DNA of 64,000 nt from Palsa-870 sp039935415 (GCA_039935415.1 JBDTKH010000010.1:5185-69184), one strand, 5' to 3'; shown: positions 1 to 8,409, counted from the stretch's first letter. Notes: generated from the sequence alone by a model not told the origin. Translations and numbers: made by a program.

Positions 1-1
1 T

Positions 2-238
2 CTGCGGAACCAGGGTGCGGGCCGGGTGCTGGTCGCGGCGACGCATCCGGTGTTCACGGGCGACGCCGTTGAGCGGTTGAGACAGGCCGACGTTGAAGAG
101 GTGATCGTGACCGACTCTGTGCCCATAGCCCCCGAGAAACTCGGCCCTCCACTCACCGTGCTGTCGGTGGCGCCACTGCTTGCCGAGGCGATCATCCGGG
201 TCCACGAAAACCGGAGCGTCTCCGAGCTCTTCAGATAG
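2..238 (+). CDS. prs: Ribose-phosphate pyrophosphokinase, C-terminal end (partial)
   Basis: Only the last 78 codons lie in the window; the gene begins upstream. The visible part has the PRPP-synthetase C-terminal pattern: a strand leading to ATHPVFTGDA, then a VIVTDSVP segment and a VLSVAPLLAEAI helix followed by a short basic tail. In this family the segment helps bind ribose-5-phosphate in the type I phosphoribosyltransferase fold. The enzyme makes PRPP from ribose-5-phosphate and ATP for nucleotide, histidine and tryptophan synthesis. It ends with TAG eleven bases before the next start, so the two genes are probably co-transcribed. Confidence 0.85.
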   Translation: MRNQGAGRVLVAATHPVFTGDAVERLRQADVEEVIVTDSVPIAPEKLGPPLTVLSVAPLLAEAIIRVHENRSVSELFR

Positions 239-248
239 CCGTCTCGTC

Positions 249-1604
249 ATGACTGGCCAGGAGTTGATCGAGCTCGTAGTCCTCGTTGCGTGCTTCTTCA
301 TCGCGGCGCTGGCGAGCGGCACCGAGACGGCTCTCACGTCAGTCGGCCGCCTGCGCGTGCGCTTCCTCGCCGAGCAGGGCCATGAGGCCGCGGAGATCCT
401 GCAGCGGCTGCGCGCGGACCCGAACCGATTCCTGTCCACGGTGCTGTTCGTCAACACGCTGGCCCTCATCGTGGCCTCGAGCACGGCGACGCTGCTCACC
501 GACTCGATCTTCACGAGGTGGGGAGTGCCCTCTGCGTGGCGCCTGTGGATGGCGCTCGGAGTCTCGCTGGTGCTTTCAATCCTCCTGCTGATCGCCGCCG
601 AAGTGACGCCGAAGACGCTGGCGATAGCGCATGCGGAGCGCGTCGCGCTCGCCGCCGCGGGGCCGGTGGACCGGCTCGCGAGGTTTCTCGGCCCGGTGCT
701 CTTCGTCGTGACGATCGTCTCGAGAGCACTCACCGCCGGCCGTGCGGCGCGGGCACCGTACCTCTCGGAGCAGGAATTGCTCACGCTGCTGCACGTCTCG
801 GAGGAGCAGGGCGTGATCGAGGAGCAGGAGCACCAGATGATCCACGGGATCATCGAGATCGGCGACAAGACGGTGCGCGAGATCATGGTGCCTCGCACGC
901 GGATCATGGCCGTGGACCGCGACTCCCAGCTTCGCGACCTCGTCAAGCTTTTCAAGGAACACCGGCACACGAGGATGCCGGTCTACGAGCACGACATCGA
1001 TCACGTCATCGGCCTGCTGCACACCAAGGACCTGCTGCTTTACTACACGCTGTCGAGTCCGCAGAAGTTCGACATCGACAAGATCCTGCGACCCATCGAG
1101 TTCACGCCCGAGCAGAAGAAGGTCGACGAGCTGCTGAACGACATGCGCACCAAGAAGGTCCACATGATGATCGTGGTGGACGAGTACGGGGGGACCGCCG
1201 GGCTGGTCTCGCTGGAAGACCTGCTGGAAGAGATCGTCGGCGAGATCCGCGACGAGTACGACTCGGCCGAGGAGGAGCAGCTCGTCATCCTCAACGACCA
1301 CGAGGCGCGTGTCGACGCGAGCTTCCCGCTGGAGGAGCTCAACTCGCGCCTCGGGCTGGCGATCGAGGAGTCGGGTGACTACGACTCGGTGGGCGGCTAC
1401 CTGCACGCGGTCCTGGGCAAGATCGCCCAGGCGGGCGATTCGATCAAGGGAGGCCGCGCGACGTGGACCGTGGAGAAGGTGACGGGCCGGCGGATCGAGA
1501 CGGTGCGGCTCACGGCCGACCAGCCCTGGCCGGACGAGGCGTTGGGCCGCGACGGGCACAAGGATGTGGGCCACGCGGAGGAAGGTTCTGGCCACATATC
1601 GTGA
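249..1604 (+). CDS. CNNM/CorC-type membrane protein with CBS pair (hemolysin family)
   Basis: This is a 451-residue membrane protein of the DUF21-CBS-CorC_HlyC family, linked to divalent cation (Mg2+/Co2+) transport or efflux. The N-terminal ~190 residues hold hydrophobic helices of the DUF21/CNNM domain, including the EVTPKTLAI signature. Two CBS motifs follow (REIMVPRTRI and the GGTAGLVSLEDLLEEIVGEI region), then a C-terminal CorC_HlyC domain ending near the GGYLHAVLGKI segment. An upstream GTG would extend the frame into prs, so ATG 249, just after the prs stop, was preferred. The end overlaps recO by about 40 bases, indicating one transcript. The transported ion cannot be told from sequence. 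Confidence 0.9.
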   Translation: MTGQELIELVVLVACFFIAALASGTETALTSVGRLRVRFLAEQGHEAAEILQRLRADPNRFLSTVLFVNTLALIVASSTATLLTDSIFTRWGVPSAWRLWMALGVSLVLSILLLIAAEVTPKTLAIAHAERVALAAAGPVDRLARFLGPVLFVVTIVSRALTAGRAARAPYLSEQELLTLLHVSEEQGVIEEQEHQMIHGIIEIGDKTVREIMVPRTRIMAVDRDSQLRDLVKLFKEHRHTRMPVYEHDIDHVIGLLHTKDLLLYYTLSSPQKFDIDKILRPIEFTPEQKKVDELLNDMRTKKVHMMIVVDEYGGTAGLVSLEDLLEEIVGEIRDEYDSAEEEQLVILNDHEARVDASFPLEELNSRLGLAIEESGDYDSVGGYLHAVLGKIAQAGDSIKGGRATWTVEKVTGRRIETVRLTADQPWPDEALGRDGHKDVGHAEEGSGHIS

Positions 1605-2334
1605 CCGGGCGGTCGTGCTGCGAAAGCTCGACTACGGCGAGGCCGACCGGATCTTCACGCTGCTGACTCGCGAGCACGGCAAGGTGGGGGCGATCGCGAA
1701 GGGCGTCCGCCGCCAGGAGTCGAAGCTAGGCCCGTCGTTGGAGCTCTACGGCCACATCGACGTGCTGCTGGCGAAGGGCCGCGGCGAGCTGGACGTGGTG
1801 GCTCAGGTGCAGCGGGTGCCGGGCTACCGGATCGAGGGCGACGTGGAGCGAATGTCGCACGCCGCGCTCATCGCAGAGCTCGCGGAGCGCGTGTGCGAGG
1901 ACCGCCACCCGGTCGACGGTGTGTACGAGCTGGCGGTGATGGCGATGGAGGAGCTGGCGCACGAGACGGACCCGCGCCGGGCGTCTGCCTATTTCATGAT
2001 GGCTGCGCTGGACCTGCTCGGATACGCGCCGCAGCTCGGGGCGTGCGTGTCGTGCGAGAGGTCGCTGCCGGAGAAACCGGCGGCGTTCAGCGCGGACGCG
2101 GGCGGGTTCCTGTGCGATACGTGTGCCCTGCCGTCGATGTCGCTCGTGCCGGTGGCGTCGATCAAGGTGCTGCGCCTGATGGCGGCGGGCGACCTCGAGA
2201 CCTACCGCCGCCTGAAGCTGGACGACGCGCTGATGTCCTCGATCGAGGGCGTGCTGACGACGCAGCTGGAGCACCACCTGGACCGGCGCCTGAAATCGCT
2301 ACAGTTCCTGCACCAGATGAGGACGATCAGCTGA
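1564..2334 (+). CDS. recO: DNA repair protein RecO
   Basis: This 256-residue protein has the usual RecO length. The N-terminal OB-fold contains the typical RAVVLRKLDYGEADRI stretch and a conserved KGVRRQ segment. The C-terminal half carries the four-cysteine zinc site (CVSC then CDTC). RecO loads RecA onto SSB-coated single-stranded DNA with RecR during gap repair. ATG 1564 lies inside the end of the CNNM gene, and no shorter start fits the conserved N-terminus well. The placement fits translational coupling with the upstream membrane protein. Confidence 0.93.
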   Translation: MWATRRKVLATYRDRAVVLRKLDYGEADRIFTLLTREHGKVGAIAKGVRRQESKLGPSLELYGHIDVLLAKGRGELDVVAQVQRVPGYRIEGDVERMSHAALIAELAERVCEDRHPVDGVYELAVMAMEELAHETDPRRASAYFMMAALDLLGYAPQLGACVSCERSLPEKPAAFSADAGGFLCDTCALPSMSLVPVASIKVLRLMAAGDLETYRRLKLDDALMSSIEGVLTTQLEHHLDRRLKSLQFLHQMRTIS

Positions 2335-2350
2335 GGTTGGAGGTGTGACG

Positions 2351-2734
2351 ATGGTCAAGGGCGATAAGGCGTTCAGCGGGTTCTCGGTCAACGACCTTGA
2401 TGCCGCGAAGAAGTTCTATGGCGAAACGCTTGGGCTCGAGATTGATGGAGGCAGCGCGCAGGGCCTGATGCTCAAGGCAGCGGGGCCGAACGGGATCTTC
2501 ATCTACTCCAAAGAAGACCACGTGCCGGCGACGTACACGATCCTGAACTTTCGGGTTACAGACATCGACAAGGCCGTCGACGAGCTGGCCGGCAAAGGGG
2601 TGAAGTTCGAGAGCTACGAGGGCGTCACCGACAAGAAAGGCATCGCCCGCGGCAAGTCAATCGGACAAGGCCCAGACATAGCGTGGTTCAAAGACCCAGC
2701 CGGGAACTTCCTGTCAGTACTGAACGAGGATTGA
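2351..2734 (+). CDS. VOC (glyoxalase/bleomycin-resistance) superfamily protein
   Basis: This 127-residue single-domain VOC protein has the paired beta-alpha-beta-beta-beta arrangement. It opens with FSVNDLDAAKKFYGETLGLEI and ends with WFKDPAGNFLSVL, both hallmarks of the fold. Such proteins include metal-dependent lyases, dioxygenases and antibiotic-binding proteins; the substrate here is unknown. ATG 2351 is chosen over GTG 2345 because a GGAGG at 2339-2343 sits seven bases before the ATG but only one base before the GTG. It follows recO by 16 bases and may share its transcript. A palindromic repeat lies just downstream. Confidence 0.85.
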   Translation: MVKGDKAFSGFSVNDLDAAKKFYGETLGLEIDGGSAQGLMLKAAGPNGIFIYSKEDHVPATYTILNFRVTDIDKAVDELAGKGVKFESYEGVTDKKGIARGKSIGQGPDIAWFKDPAGNFLSVLNED

Positions 2735-2744
2735 GGCAGTTATT

Positions 2745-2794
2745 CACCTCCCCACCATGTGGGGAGGACGGCGCGTCAGCGCCGGGTGGGGGTG
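2745..2794 (+). repeat. Dispersed palindromic repeat, family A copy 1
   Basis: This ~50 bp element has a first arm pairing CCTCCCC with GGGGAGG around a short loop, a second GC palindrome (GGCGCG/CAGCGCC region) and a GGTGGGGGTG tail. Near-identical elements lie at 13767, 48435 and 57767. It ends eight bases before the glyQS start and so lies in that gene's leader. Confidence 0.85.
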
Positions 2795-2801
2795 ACGGGC
2801 T

Positions 2802-4118
2802 TTGACGGTTCCGCGCGATCAGCTCATGGAAAAAGTCGTCGCCCTCACCAAGCGCCGCGGCTTCATCTACCCGTCGAGCGAGATCTACGGCGGCCTGTCG
2901 GGCTTCTACGACTACGGCCCGTACGGCGTGGCGCTGAAGCGGGCGATCCGCAATTTGTGGTGGCGCCACATGGTGGACCTGCGCGACGACGTGGTTGGCC
3001 TGGAGTCGACGCTGATCATGCCGTCGGAGGTGTGGGCCGCCTCAGGCCACCTCACGAACTTCGTCGACCCACTCCGCCAGTGCATGGGCGAATGCAAGAA
3101 ACGCTGGCGAGCCGACATGGTCACGGGCGACAAGTGCCCGGAGTGTGGGGGCCAGCTGTCCGAGCCGCGCATGTTCAACCTCATGTTCAAAACACACGTG
3201 GGCCCCATCGAGGACACATCGGCCGAGGTGTACCTCAGACCGGAGACGGCGCAGGGCATGTTCGTGGACTTCAAGAACGTCCTGAACTCGTCCCGCGTGC
3301 GCGTCCCGTTCGGCATCGCGCAGCAGGGCAAGGCGTTCCGCAACGAGATCACGCCGGGCAACTTCGTCTTCAGGGTGCGCGAGTTCGAGCTGATGGAGAT
3401 GGAGTACTTCGTCAAACCGGAGCAGGACGACGAGTCGTTCGAATACTGGCGCCAGGAGCGCTGGCGATGGTACACCGACGTGCTTGGGATCAAGCCGGAT
3501 CGCATGCGCTTCTACGACCACCCGAAGGCGAGCCTGTCGCACTACTCGAAACAGACGACTGACATCGAGTACGAGTTCCCCTTCGGTTGGGGCGAGCTGG
3601 AAGGAATCGCGGACCGAACCGACTACGACCTGAGGGTGCACGCAGAGCACTCAAAGCAAGACCTGACGTACCTGGACCCGGAAACAAACGAGCGCTACCT
3701 ACCGTGGGTGATCGAGCCGGCAGTGAGCGTGGACCGGATCTTCATCACGCTGCTGCTGGACGCGTACGACGAAGACGTGGTGAACAACGAGCCACGAGTC
3801 GTGCTGCGCCTGCACCCGAACGTGGCGCCGGTGCAGGTGGCGGTGGTGCCGCTGTCAAAGAAGGAAGAACTGATCAAAGTCGCGCGCGAGGTGCAGAAAT
3901 CACTGCAAGGAACGTTCCGAGTGGAATACGACCAAACGGGCGGCAACATAGGCCGGCGCTACCGCCGCCAGGACGAAATCGGCACCCCGTTCTGCATCAC
4001 TGTCGACTTCGACACACTGACCGACCAGGCAGTCACTGTTCGCAGCCGTGACTCGACCCAACAGAACCGAGTCAAGATCGAGACCCTAACCGACCGATTG
4101 CGCGAGCTAGTTCACTGA
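2802..4118 (+). CDS. glyQS: Glycyl-tRNA synthetase, class II homodimeric type
   Basis: A 438-residue alpha2-type GlyRS that charges tRNA-Gly with glycine. The N-terminus has the diagnostic KRRGFIYPSSEIYGGLSGFYDYGPYG motif region. A zinc-type CxxC element (CPEC) and the class II motif 2 region (FRNEITPGNFVFRVREFELMEMEYF) follow. Motif 3 and the anticodon-binding domain with LHPNVAPVQVAVVPLSKKEEL lie towards the C-terminus. The listed start is TTG 2802; ATG 2826 (MEKVVALTKRRGF) is an equally reasonable start and would shorten the protein by eight residues. No clear ribosome binding site is seen because the leader is occupied by a palindromic repeat. Confidence 0.93.
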   Translation: MTVPRDQLMEKVVALTKRRGFIYPSSEIYGGLSGFYDYGPYGVALKRAIRNLWWRHMVDLRDDVVGLESTLIMPSEVWAASGHLTNFVDPLRQCMGECKKRWRADMVTGDKCPECGGQLSEPRMFNLMFKTHVGPIEDTSAEVYLRPETAQGMFVDFKNVLNSSRVRVPFGIAQQGKAFRNEITPGNFVFRVREFELMEMEYFVKPEQDDESFEYWRQERWRWYTDVLGIKPDRMRFYDHPKASLSHYSKQTTDIEYEFPFGWGELEGIADRTDYDLRVHAEHSKQDLTYLDPETNERYLPWVIEPAVSVDRIFITLLLDAYDEDVVNNEPRVVLRLHPNVAPVQVAVVPLSKKEELIKVAREVQKSLQGTFRVEYDQTGGNIGRRYRRQDEIGTPFCITVDFDTLTDQAVTVRSRDSTQQNRVKIETLTDRLRELVH

Positions 4119-4128
4119 CTATCGATGG

Positions 4129-4330
4129 TCAGCGGGGCATTTGGCCTAACGCCCAGTTGATCATGAATATGGCGCACTTCGGATAAGCGGTCAGGTAGAA
4201 GTCCGGATTCTCCCGTCCCTCCTCGAACACGGTAACCGCATCTGCGTAGCACTCGAGGTGTAGAAGCTTTGCAAGCCGGCGTCGAGTTGAGCGAGGAAGT
4301 TACGTAGCGCCGAGCTTGCCGATCGCGCAT
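4129..4330 (-). pseudogene. Possible remnant of an unidentified gene
   Basis: The 253 bp between glyQS and the monooxygenase-fold gene has no intact gene. On the minus strand a protein-like tail reads HLECYADAVTVFEEGREN and continues to a TGA at 4129. Just upstream, in another frame, LRNFLAQLDAGLQSF also looks coded. A single frameshift near 4265-4290 would join them. There is no usable start and the family was not recognised. It is judged a decayed C-terminus from amino-acid composition alone. Confidence 0.35.
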
Positions 4331-4371
4331 CGGCGCGAGCGACAGCTCAGTAACGATTGCAAGCGAAAGGT

Positions 4372-4683
4372 CTAGTGCTTGTGTAGGGCGACGACCTTCG
4401 AGTCGTGGTGGATCACTTCTCCGTCGTGCCACTCGGGGTCGGCGGCGAGGAGCTCGCGCATCTGGTGAAAGCGCCTGTTCTGCTCCGGCGAGTCCGCGAA
4501 CTTCTTGTAAGCGCCCTTGCTCTCGAACACTGTCGTGACGAAGTGAACGTTCGGGTCGGCGTCGGACTTGAAGACGAAAGTCGCGACGTGGCCCTCGCGG
4601 CCGTCGTCCGCGCCTTCCATCGCCTGCATCATCTTGTCCTCGGCGCCGGGCTTCAGCTTCATCTTGGCTATGGTTCCGTACAA
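4372..4683 (-). CDS. Antibiotic-biosynthesis-monooxygenase (ABM) fold protein
   Basis: A 103-residue single-domain protein of the dimeric alpha-beta-barrel ABM type. It begins YGTIAKMKLKPG, has VTTVFESKGAYKKFADSPEQN in the middle and ends in a histidine-containing strand. Relatives include cofactor-free monooxygenases and heme-degrading or stress-related proteins; the substrate is unknown. The start is set at TTG 4683 because GAGGAG of a strong GGGGGAGGAG site lies six bases upstream and the protein then begins exactly at the conserved first strand. The longer ATG start at 4698 would place that site inside the gene. Confidence 0.75.
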   Translation of the reverse strand: MYGTIAKMKLKPGAEDKMMQAMEGADDGREGHVATFVFKSDADPNVHFVTTVFESKGAYKKFADSPEQNRRFHQMRELLAADPEWHDGEVIHHDSKVVALHKH

Positions 4684-4689
4684 GGCAAT

Positions 4690-4699
4690 CTCCTCCCCC
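4690..4699 (-). promoter_or_regulatory. Strong Shine-Dalgarno site fixing a TTG start
   Basis: Read on the minus strand the site is GGGGGAGGAG, six bases before TTG 4683. It argues for the rare TTG start over an in-frame ATG further upstream. Confidence 0.7.
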
Positions 4700-4821
4700 A
4701 TGGGGCGATTAACAGGTCGGGCTAGATACATGGGCGGCGGTCGCGCAGCCCAGGAACTGGGACTCTACGACCGGAAAGTCGCCAGTGCCGGTTTCTCTGC
4801 TGTCTCATTTCCGGCCTTCTA

Positions 4822-5865
4822 TTAGTCGATCGGCCCCATCCCCCGGCTTCGCCGGGTACTTCCCCGCAGGCAGGGAAGTAATTTTGCGGTCAACTCGCCC
4901 TGGATGTCGACCGACAGGTCCGAGAGCTGCCGGCGATACGGGTCGAGGCGGTGCTCTTTCTTGGACAGCGGGCGCCAGTCGAATTTCAGGTGGCCGGCTG
5001 GGTCTTCTGGATGCGCGAGGCCGCGGAAGTCGTGGGAGGGGATGAAGAGGCACTCCTCGTGGAAGCGGCGCTCTTCCCGAAGCCAGGCGAGGACTGTGAA
5101 GTAAGTCGTCGGCGACGGGCGGAAGCTCGAGGCAAGCACGCTGACCGTTGCGTCTGGATGGGCGGCGTCGATGCTGCGCGTCTTGACCTGGATTCCGAGC
5201 ACGCGCCGGCTGTCCAGGTGAAGAACCGCCAGCTCGGACGTCTCCAGGTCCGGAAACGGCCGGAACAGGTTCAGCGCTCCACTCTCGGCGAGGAGCACCG
5301 TCACCTTCGCTTCGCCCAGGAACCCGAGGTCGCTGCGCCACATCGGACGTGGCTGCGGCGCCGGCGCCAGAGTCAGGTTCGCGGGAGTGATGCCCAACCG
5401 CTCTACCAGGCGTTCGGTTGGAACCAGGTACGGAAACCATCGGCTCCTGGCGCGAGGACGCATTCCGAAGCTCATGCCGTAGACGGCTCGCTCGCGGTCG
5501 TGTGACAGCAGCGCGAGGCGCTTGAAGTCCCGTTCGCTCACGACCATCGTCGTCGGCCCGAGGCCGCCCTCGACTTCGAGTCCGCTGACGATGAGCGCTT
5601 TGTCGTCGGTCGGGCTGTCGGCCCAGACGACCAGGCGCACCTGGCCGCTGTGGTCGAGCTCCGACCGGCCCTTCGCCTGGATCGGGACGTACGCGTCGTC
5701 CGTCAAGCGGTGCAGCAGCGCGTCGATGCCCCGGTCCGAGAGGGGCAGGAACACGTGCAGCAAGCTTCGAGACTGCTCTATCAAGGCGGCCCACAGGCGA
5801 AACTCGAATACCTGCCCCGAGGCGCTGACCTCGCTCGGCGTCCACGGTGTGGTCACGCGCTGCAC
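4822..5865 (-). CDS. Unknown protein with two tandem PD-(D/E)XK nuclease-like domains
   Basis: This 347-residue protein was not matched to a named family. It shows two similar acidic-lysine patterns typical of the restriction-endonuclease-like fold. The first is around E21, D48 (RGIDALLH) and Q63-A-K65 (VPIQAKG). The second is around E185 (LGFLGEAKVTV), the acidic PFPDLETSE segment and Q226-V-K228 (LGIQVKT). The second resembles DNA-binding or group-I-intron-associated nuclease domains. GTG 5865 is the listed start; GTG 5856 is possible. The last ~17 codons are encoded by a dispersed palindromic repeat (4832-4879), so the native C-terminus may have been replaced. No methyltransferase or defence partner is adjacent. 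Function is inferred from motifs only. Confidence 0.65.
   Translation of the reverse strand: MQRVTTPWTPSEVSASGQVFEFRLWAALIEQSRSLLHVFLPLSDRGIDALLHRLTDDAYVPIQAKGRSELDHSGQVRLVVWADSPTDDKALIVSGLEVEGGLGPTTMVVSERDFKRLALLSHDRERAVYGMSFGMRPRARSRWFPYLVPTERLVERLGITPANLTLAPAPQPRPMWRSDLGFLGEAKVTVLLAESGALNLFRPFPDLETSELAVLHLDSRRVLGIQVKTRSIDAAHPDATVSVLASSFRPSPTTYFTVLAWLREERRFHEECLFIPSHDFRGLAHPEDPAGHLKFDWRPLSKKEHRLDPYRRQLSDLSVDIQGELTAKLLPCLRGSTRRSRGMGPID
4832..4879 (-). repeat. Palindromic repeat, family C copy 1 (within a gene's 3' end)
   Basis: On the minus strand it has an ACTTCCC...GGGGAAGT arm, a CCCGGCGAAGCCGGG stem-loop and a GGATGGGG tail. Copy 2 at 33265-33312 is almost identical outside the first loop. 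Here it supplies the last codons and stop region of the nuclease-like gene. Confidence 0.8.
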
Positions 5866-5945
5866 ATTAGCTCGGCTGAACGTGGATGGCCGTGCGCGTT
5901 CGGCCAGTGGAGCGAATCCTCATCACCCCGTTGCTGGACTCTGGG

Positions 5946-6596
5946 TCAAGTGAGCTGCGCCTCCCAGTGGTGGCCCGGATGTGCGACAGCGAGTGCCGTT
6001 GCAAGCCACTGCCGAGTCGCAGCATCAAAGGACGGAATCACGGCCGCGAAGTCAGCTTCGTCCTTCTGCCGCAGCAGGCTGGCCTTGAACAGCAGGACGA
6101 TCTCCGGTGAGAGGTATGGGACTCCGTCAGCACCAAGCCGTCCGATCTCCGACAGCGGCCGGCGAACCGCGTGGTTCCGCTTGAAGAGCCACTCATCCCC
6201 ATCGGTCGGGGTGAGCAAGACGTCCATCACCCACGGAGACAAGGCGTTGCGCCTTACCCATAGCTGCTCGCACCCGTCGGTCAGCGTTTCGTTCGGGCGG
6301 AGAGGCCGGAGGCCGCCTCGACTGGCTTCCCAGACGTGATACCCCGCCAACCATTGGCGCACCTCGACCAGGTCTCTCGCGAGAACGGCAACATCAAGAT
6401 CCTCATGCGGTCGATCCGTGACGCCAGCGGCGGTGAGGGCCTGTCCACCCGCAATCCACCACTTGAATGGAGCGTCCTCGAACAGCTTCAACAACTCCGC
6501 GGGAAGGAGTGGCTGCCAGGGTCCATAGAGAAGCTGGAACTCCTCCGGAGACAATTCTTCCAGGCTGGGTTCGGGCTCGCGATGCTGAAGCTCCAA
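5946..6596 (-). CDS. Nucleotidyltransferase-fold protein (aminoglycoside-adenylyltransferase-like)
   Basis: The core is WWIAGGQALTAAGV followed by RPHEDLDVAVLARDL. This is the nucleotidyltransferase signature in which the two aspartates of DLDV bind the metal, as in ANT(2'')-like and related kanamycin/lincosamide nucleotidyltransferases. A tail with WVMDVLLTP and YLSPEIVLLFKA follows, also usual for that group. An aminoglycoside role is not proven; many such proteins have unknown substrates. The open frame extends to 6758 but would overlap the divergent peptidase gene; TTG 6596 is the best downstream start, with no clear ribosome site. The start is therefore uncertain. Confidence 0.7.
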   Translation of the reverse strand: MELQHREPEPSLEELSPEEFQLLYGPWQPLLPAELLKLFEDAPFKWWIAGGQALTAAGVTDRPHEDLDVAVLARDLVEVRQWLAGYHVWEASRGGLRPLRPNETLTDGCEQLWVRRNALSPWVMDVLLTPTDGDEWLFKRNHAVRRPLSEIGRLGADGVPYLSPEIVLLFKASLLRQKDEADFAAVIPSFDAATRQWLATALAVAHPGHHWEAQLT

Positions 6597-6645
6597 CGCG
6601 CGCCATAGTACGCGACCACCAGTACGTCTAAGGTTGAAATTCAGA

Positions 6646-8409
6646 ATGCAAATTCCGGCAGCGACTGACCGCGCCCGAATCGAAAAGCTGTTGTCCGTTG
6701 CCCGGGCCACCAGGCCTCTTCCCGGCCCGGACGGGAACCTCTTTTTCGCATCGAACATCGATGGCCATTCGCAGGTCTACCGCCAGACGCTTCCGGGCGC
6801 CCCGCCCACACGGCTGGTGACGACCGAGACCCGCATGGTCCCCCACGCGCACACTCCGCTCGGGCTGTTGGTCCGCGAGGACTCGGGCGGCAACGAGGTG
6901 TGGCAGCTGGGCCTGATCTCCGATGACGGCTATCGATCGCTGACGACGGACGTCAAGGCGATCCACCAGTCGGCGACCCTCCATCCCGATGGGCGCAGGG
7001 TCGGGCTGGGCTGGAACCCGAATGGACAGGCCAACGTCGTCCTCGGCGAGCTCGACCTCGCGACCGGACACCTGACCACATGGGCTGAACCTGGCGGGTA
7101 CTGGCAGTGGGGTGCCTGGAGCCCCGACGGGTCGAGGGCCGTGGTCATGAAGCGCATGGGAACCCCCACCGAGAGCTACATCCTCGACCGCACCGGAACG
7201 ATGACCCGGCTTCTGCCGAAGGCCCTGCGCGTCCACCCCGTCGAGTGGCTGGACGAAGGCATCCTCGTGGTCACCGATTTCGAGCGCGACTTCCTTGGTC
7301 TCGCGCTCGTCCTTCCCGACCGACCAACCGAAGTGGCGCGCTGGCTGCTGGCTGAAGACCACGACGTCGACGGGGTCGCGGTCGACCCAGCAAGGATGAA
7401 GGCCGCGGCCGTCACGAACCAGGGCATCTATGACGGCATTCGCATCATCGACCTGCGTTCGGGCGGTGTCCTCGACCGGGTCGAATTGGCGCCAGGCATC
7501 ACGATCGCCGATCACAGCGGCGAGCAGGGATACCACATCGGCTGGAGCCACGATGGATCCCATCTGTTTGTCAGCTGGGAGCTGCCCACGCGGCCGGCGG
7601 AGATCTACGAGTGGCCGGGCGCGGAGCGGTGGACCTTCACCGCGGAGGTCCCGTCGGGGCTCATCGAGCCGGTCGAGGTCGAGTACGCGAGCTTCGACGG
7701 TCTCACCGTCCCGGCGGTGTTCTACCGCATCGACGACCAGCCGCGGCCGGCCGTCGTGCAATTCCACGGAGGCCCCGAGGGCCAGACCCGTGGCGGATAT
7801 CTGCCGCTGGCACAGCTCCTCAATGCGATCGGGGTCAATCTCTTCCTCCCCAACGTGCGCGGCTCGACCGGCTACGGAACTCGCTTCCAGAGCCTGGATG
7901 ACAAGGCGCTCCGCTGGAACAGCGTCAAGGACGGCTGCGAGGGCGCCCGTTATCTGAAAAGGAACGGGATCGCAACCAAAACGGCCGCGATGGGCGGCTC
8001 CTACGGCGGCTTCATGACGCTTGCGGTGCTCGTCGAAGACCCGGAACTCTGGGACGCTGGTGTCGACGTGGTCGGCATCGCCGATTGGCACACGTTCTTC
8101 AAGAACATGCCGCCCTGGCGCGGCGTCCTCCGCATCAATGAATACGGCGACCCCAACGGCCCGGAGGCTGATTTCCTCCGAGAGATCAGCCCGATCCACC
8201 GCGCCGGCTCGATCAAGGCGCCATTGCTCGTGATCCACGGCCGGAACGACCCGCGGGTGCCCGTCGGCGAGAGCATCCAGATCGCGGGAGTGGTGGAAGG
8301 GGCGGAGCTGCTCATCTTCGAGGACGAAGGCCACGGGATAGCGACCCTGCCCAACCAGGTGACGGCCAACGGAAGAATCCTGGAGTTCCTGGCAGCAAAC
8401 CTCGTTTAG
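6646..8409 (+). CDS. S9 family serine peptidase (acylaminoacyl/prolyl oligopeptidase type)
   Basis: A 587-residue cytoplasmic peptidase with an N-terminal beta-propeller of WD/PD40-like blades (for example YWQWGAWSPDGSRAVV and YHIGWSHDGSHLFV) and a C-terminal alpha/beta hydrolase domain. The triad is visible: Ser452 in GGSYGGF, Asp535 in HGRNDPRVP and His563 in EDEGHGI. The oxyanion-region motif HGGPEGQTRGGY is present. There is no signal peptide. These enzymes trim short peptides or acylated peptides. ATG 6646 is preferred to TTG 6634 and starts close to the divergent nucleotidyltransferase gene. Confidence 0.92.
   Translation: MQIPAATDRARIEKLLSVARATRPLPGPDGNLFFASNIDGHSQVYRQTLPGAPPTRLVTTETRMVPHAHTPLGLLVREDSGGNEVWQLGLISDDGYRSLTTDVKAIHQSATLHPDGRRVGLGWNPNGQANVVLGELDLATGHLTTWAEPGGYWQWGAWSPDGSRAVVMKRMGTPTESYILDRTGTMTRLLPKALRVHPVEWLDEGILVVTDFERDFLGLALVLPDRPTEVARWLLAEDHDVDGVAVDPARMKAAAVTNQGIYDGIRIIDLRSGGVLDRVELAPGITIADHSGEQGYHIGWSHDGSHLFVSWELPTRPAEIYEWPGAERWTFTAEVPSGLIEPVEVEYASFDGLTVPAVFYRIDDQPRPAVVQFHGGPEGQTRGGYLPLAQLLNAIGVNLFLPNVRGSTGYGTRFQSLDDKALRWNSVKDGCEGARYLKRNGIATKTAAMGGSYGGFMTLAVLVEDPELWDAGVDVVGIADWHTFFKNMPPWRGVLRINEYGDPNGPEADFLREISPIHRAGSIKAPLLVIHGRNDPRVPVGESIQIAGVVEGAELLIFEDEGHGIATLPNQVTANGRILEFLAANLV

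Noticed and set aside
576..1595. Minus-strand 339-codon frame over the CNNM gene
   Set aside because: Rich in Arg, His, Asp and Val repeats typical of GC-rich shadow frames; the plus strand has a clear CBS protein.
4805..5845. Long minus-strand frame of 346 codons over the nuclease-like gene
   Set aside because: The composition is dominated by Arg, Pro, Ala and Gly with no motif. It is an antisense-type shadow of the 4822-5865 frame.
6628..8334. Minus-strand 568-codon frame opposite the S9 peptidase
   Set aside because: No domain pattern and His/Asp/Arg-rich; the plus-strand gene has an intact catalytic triad.
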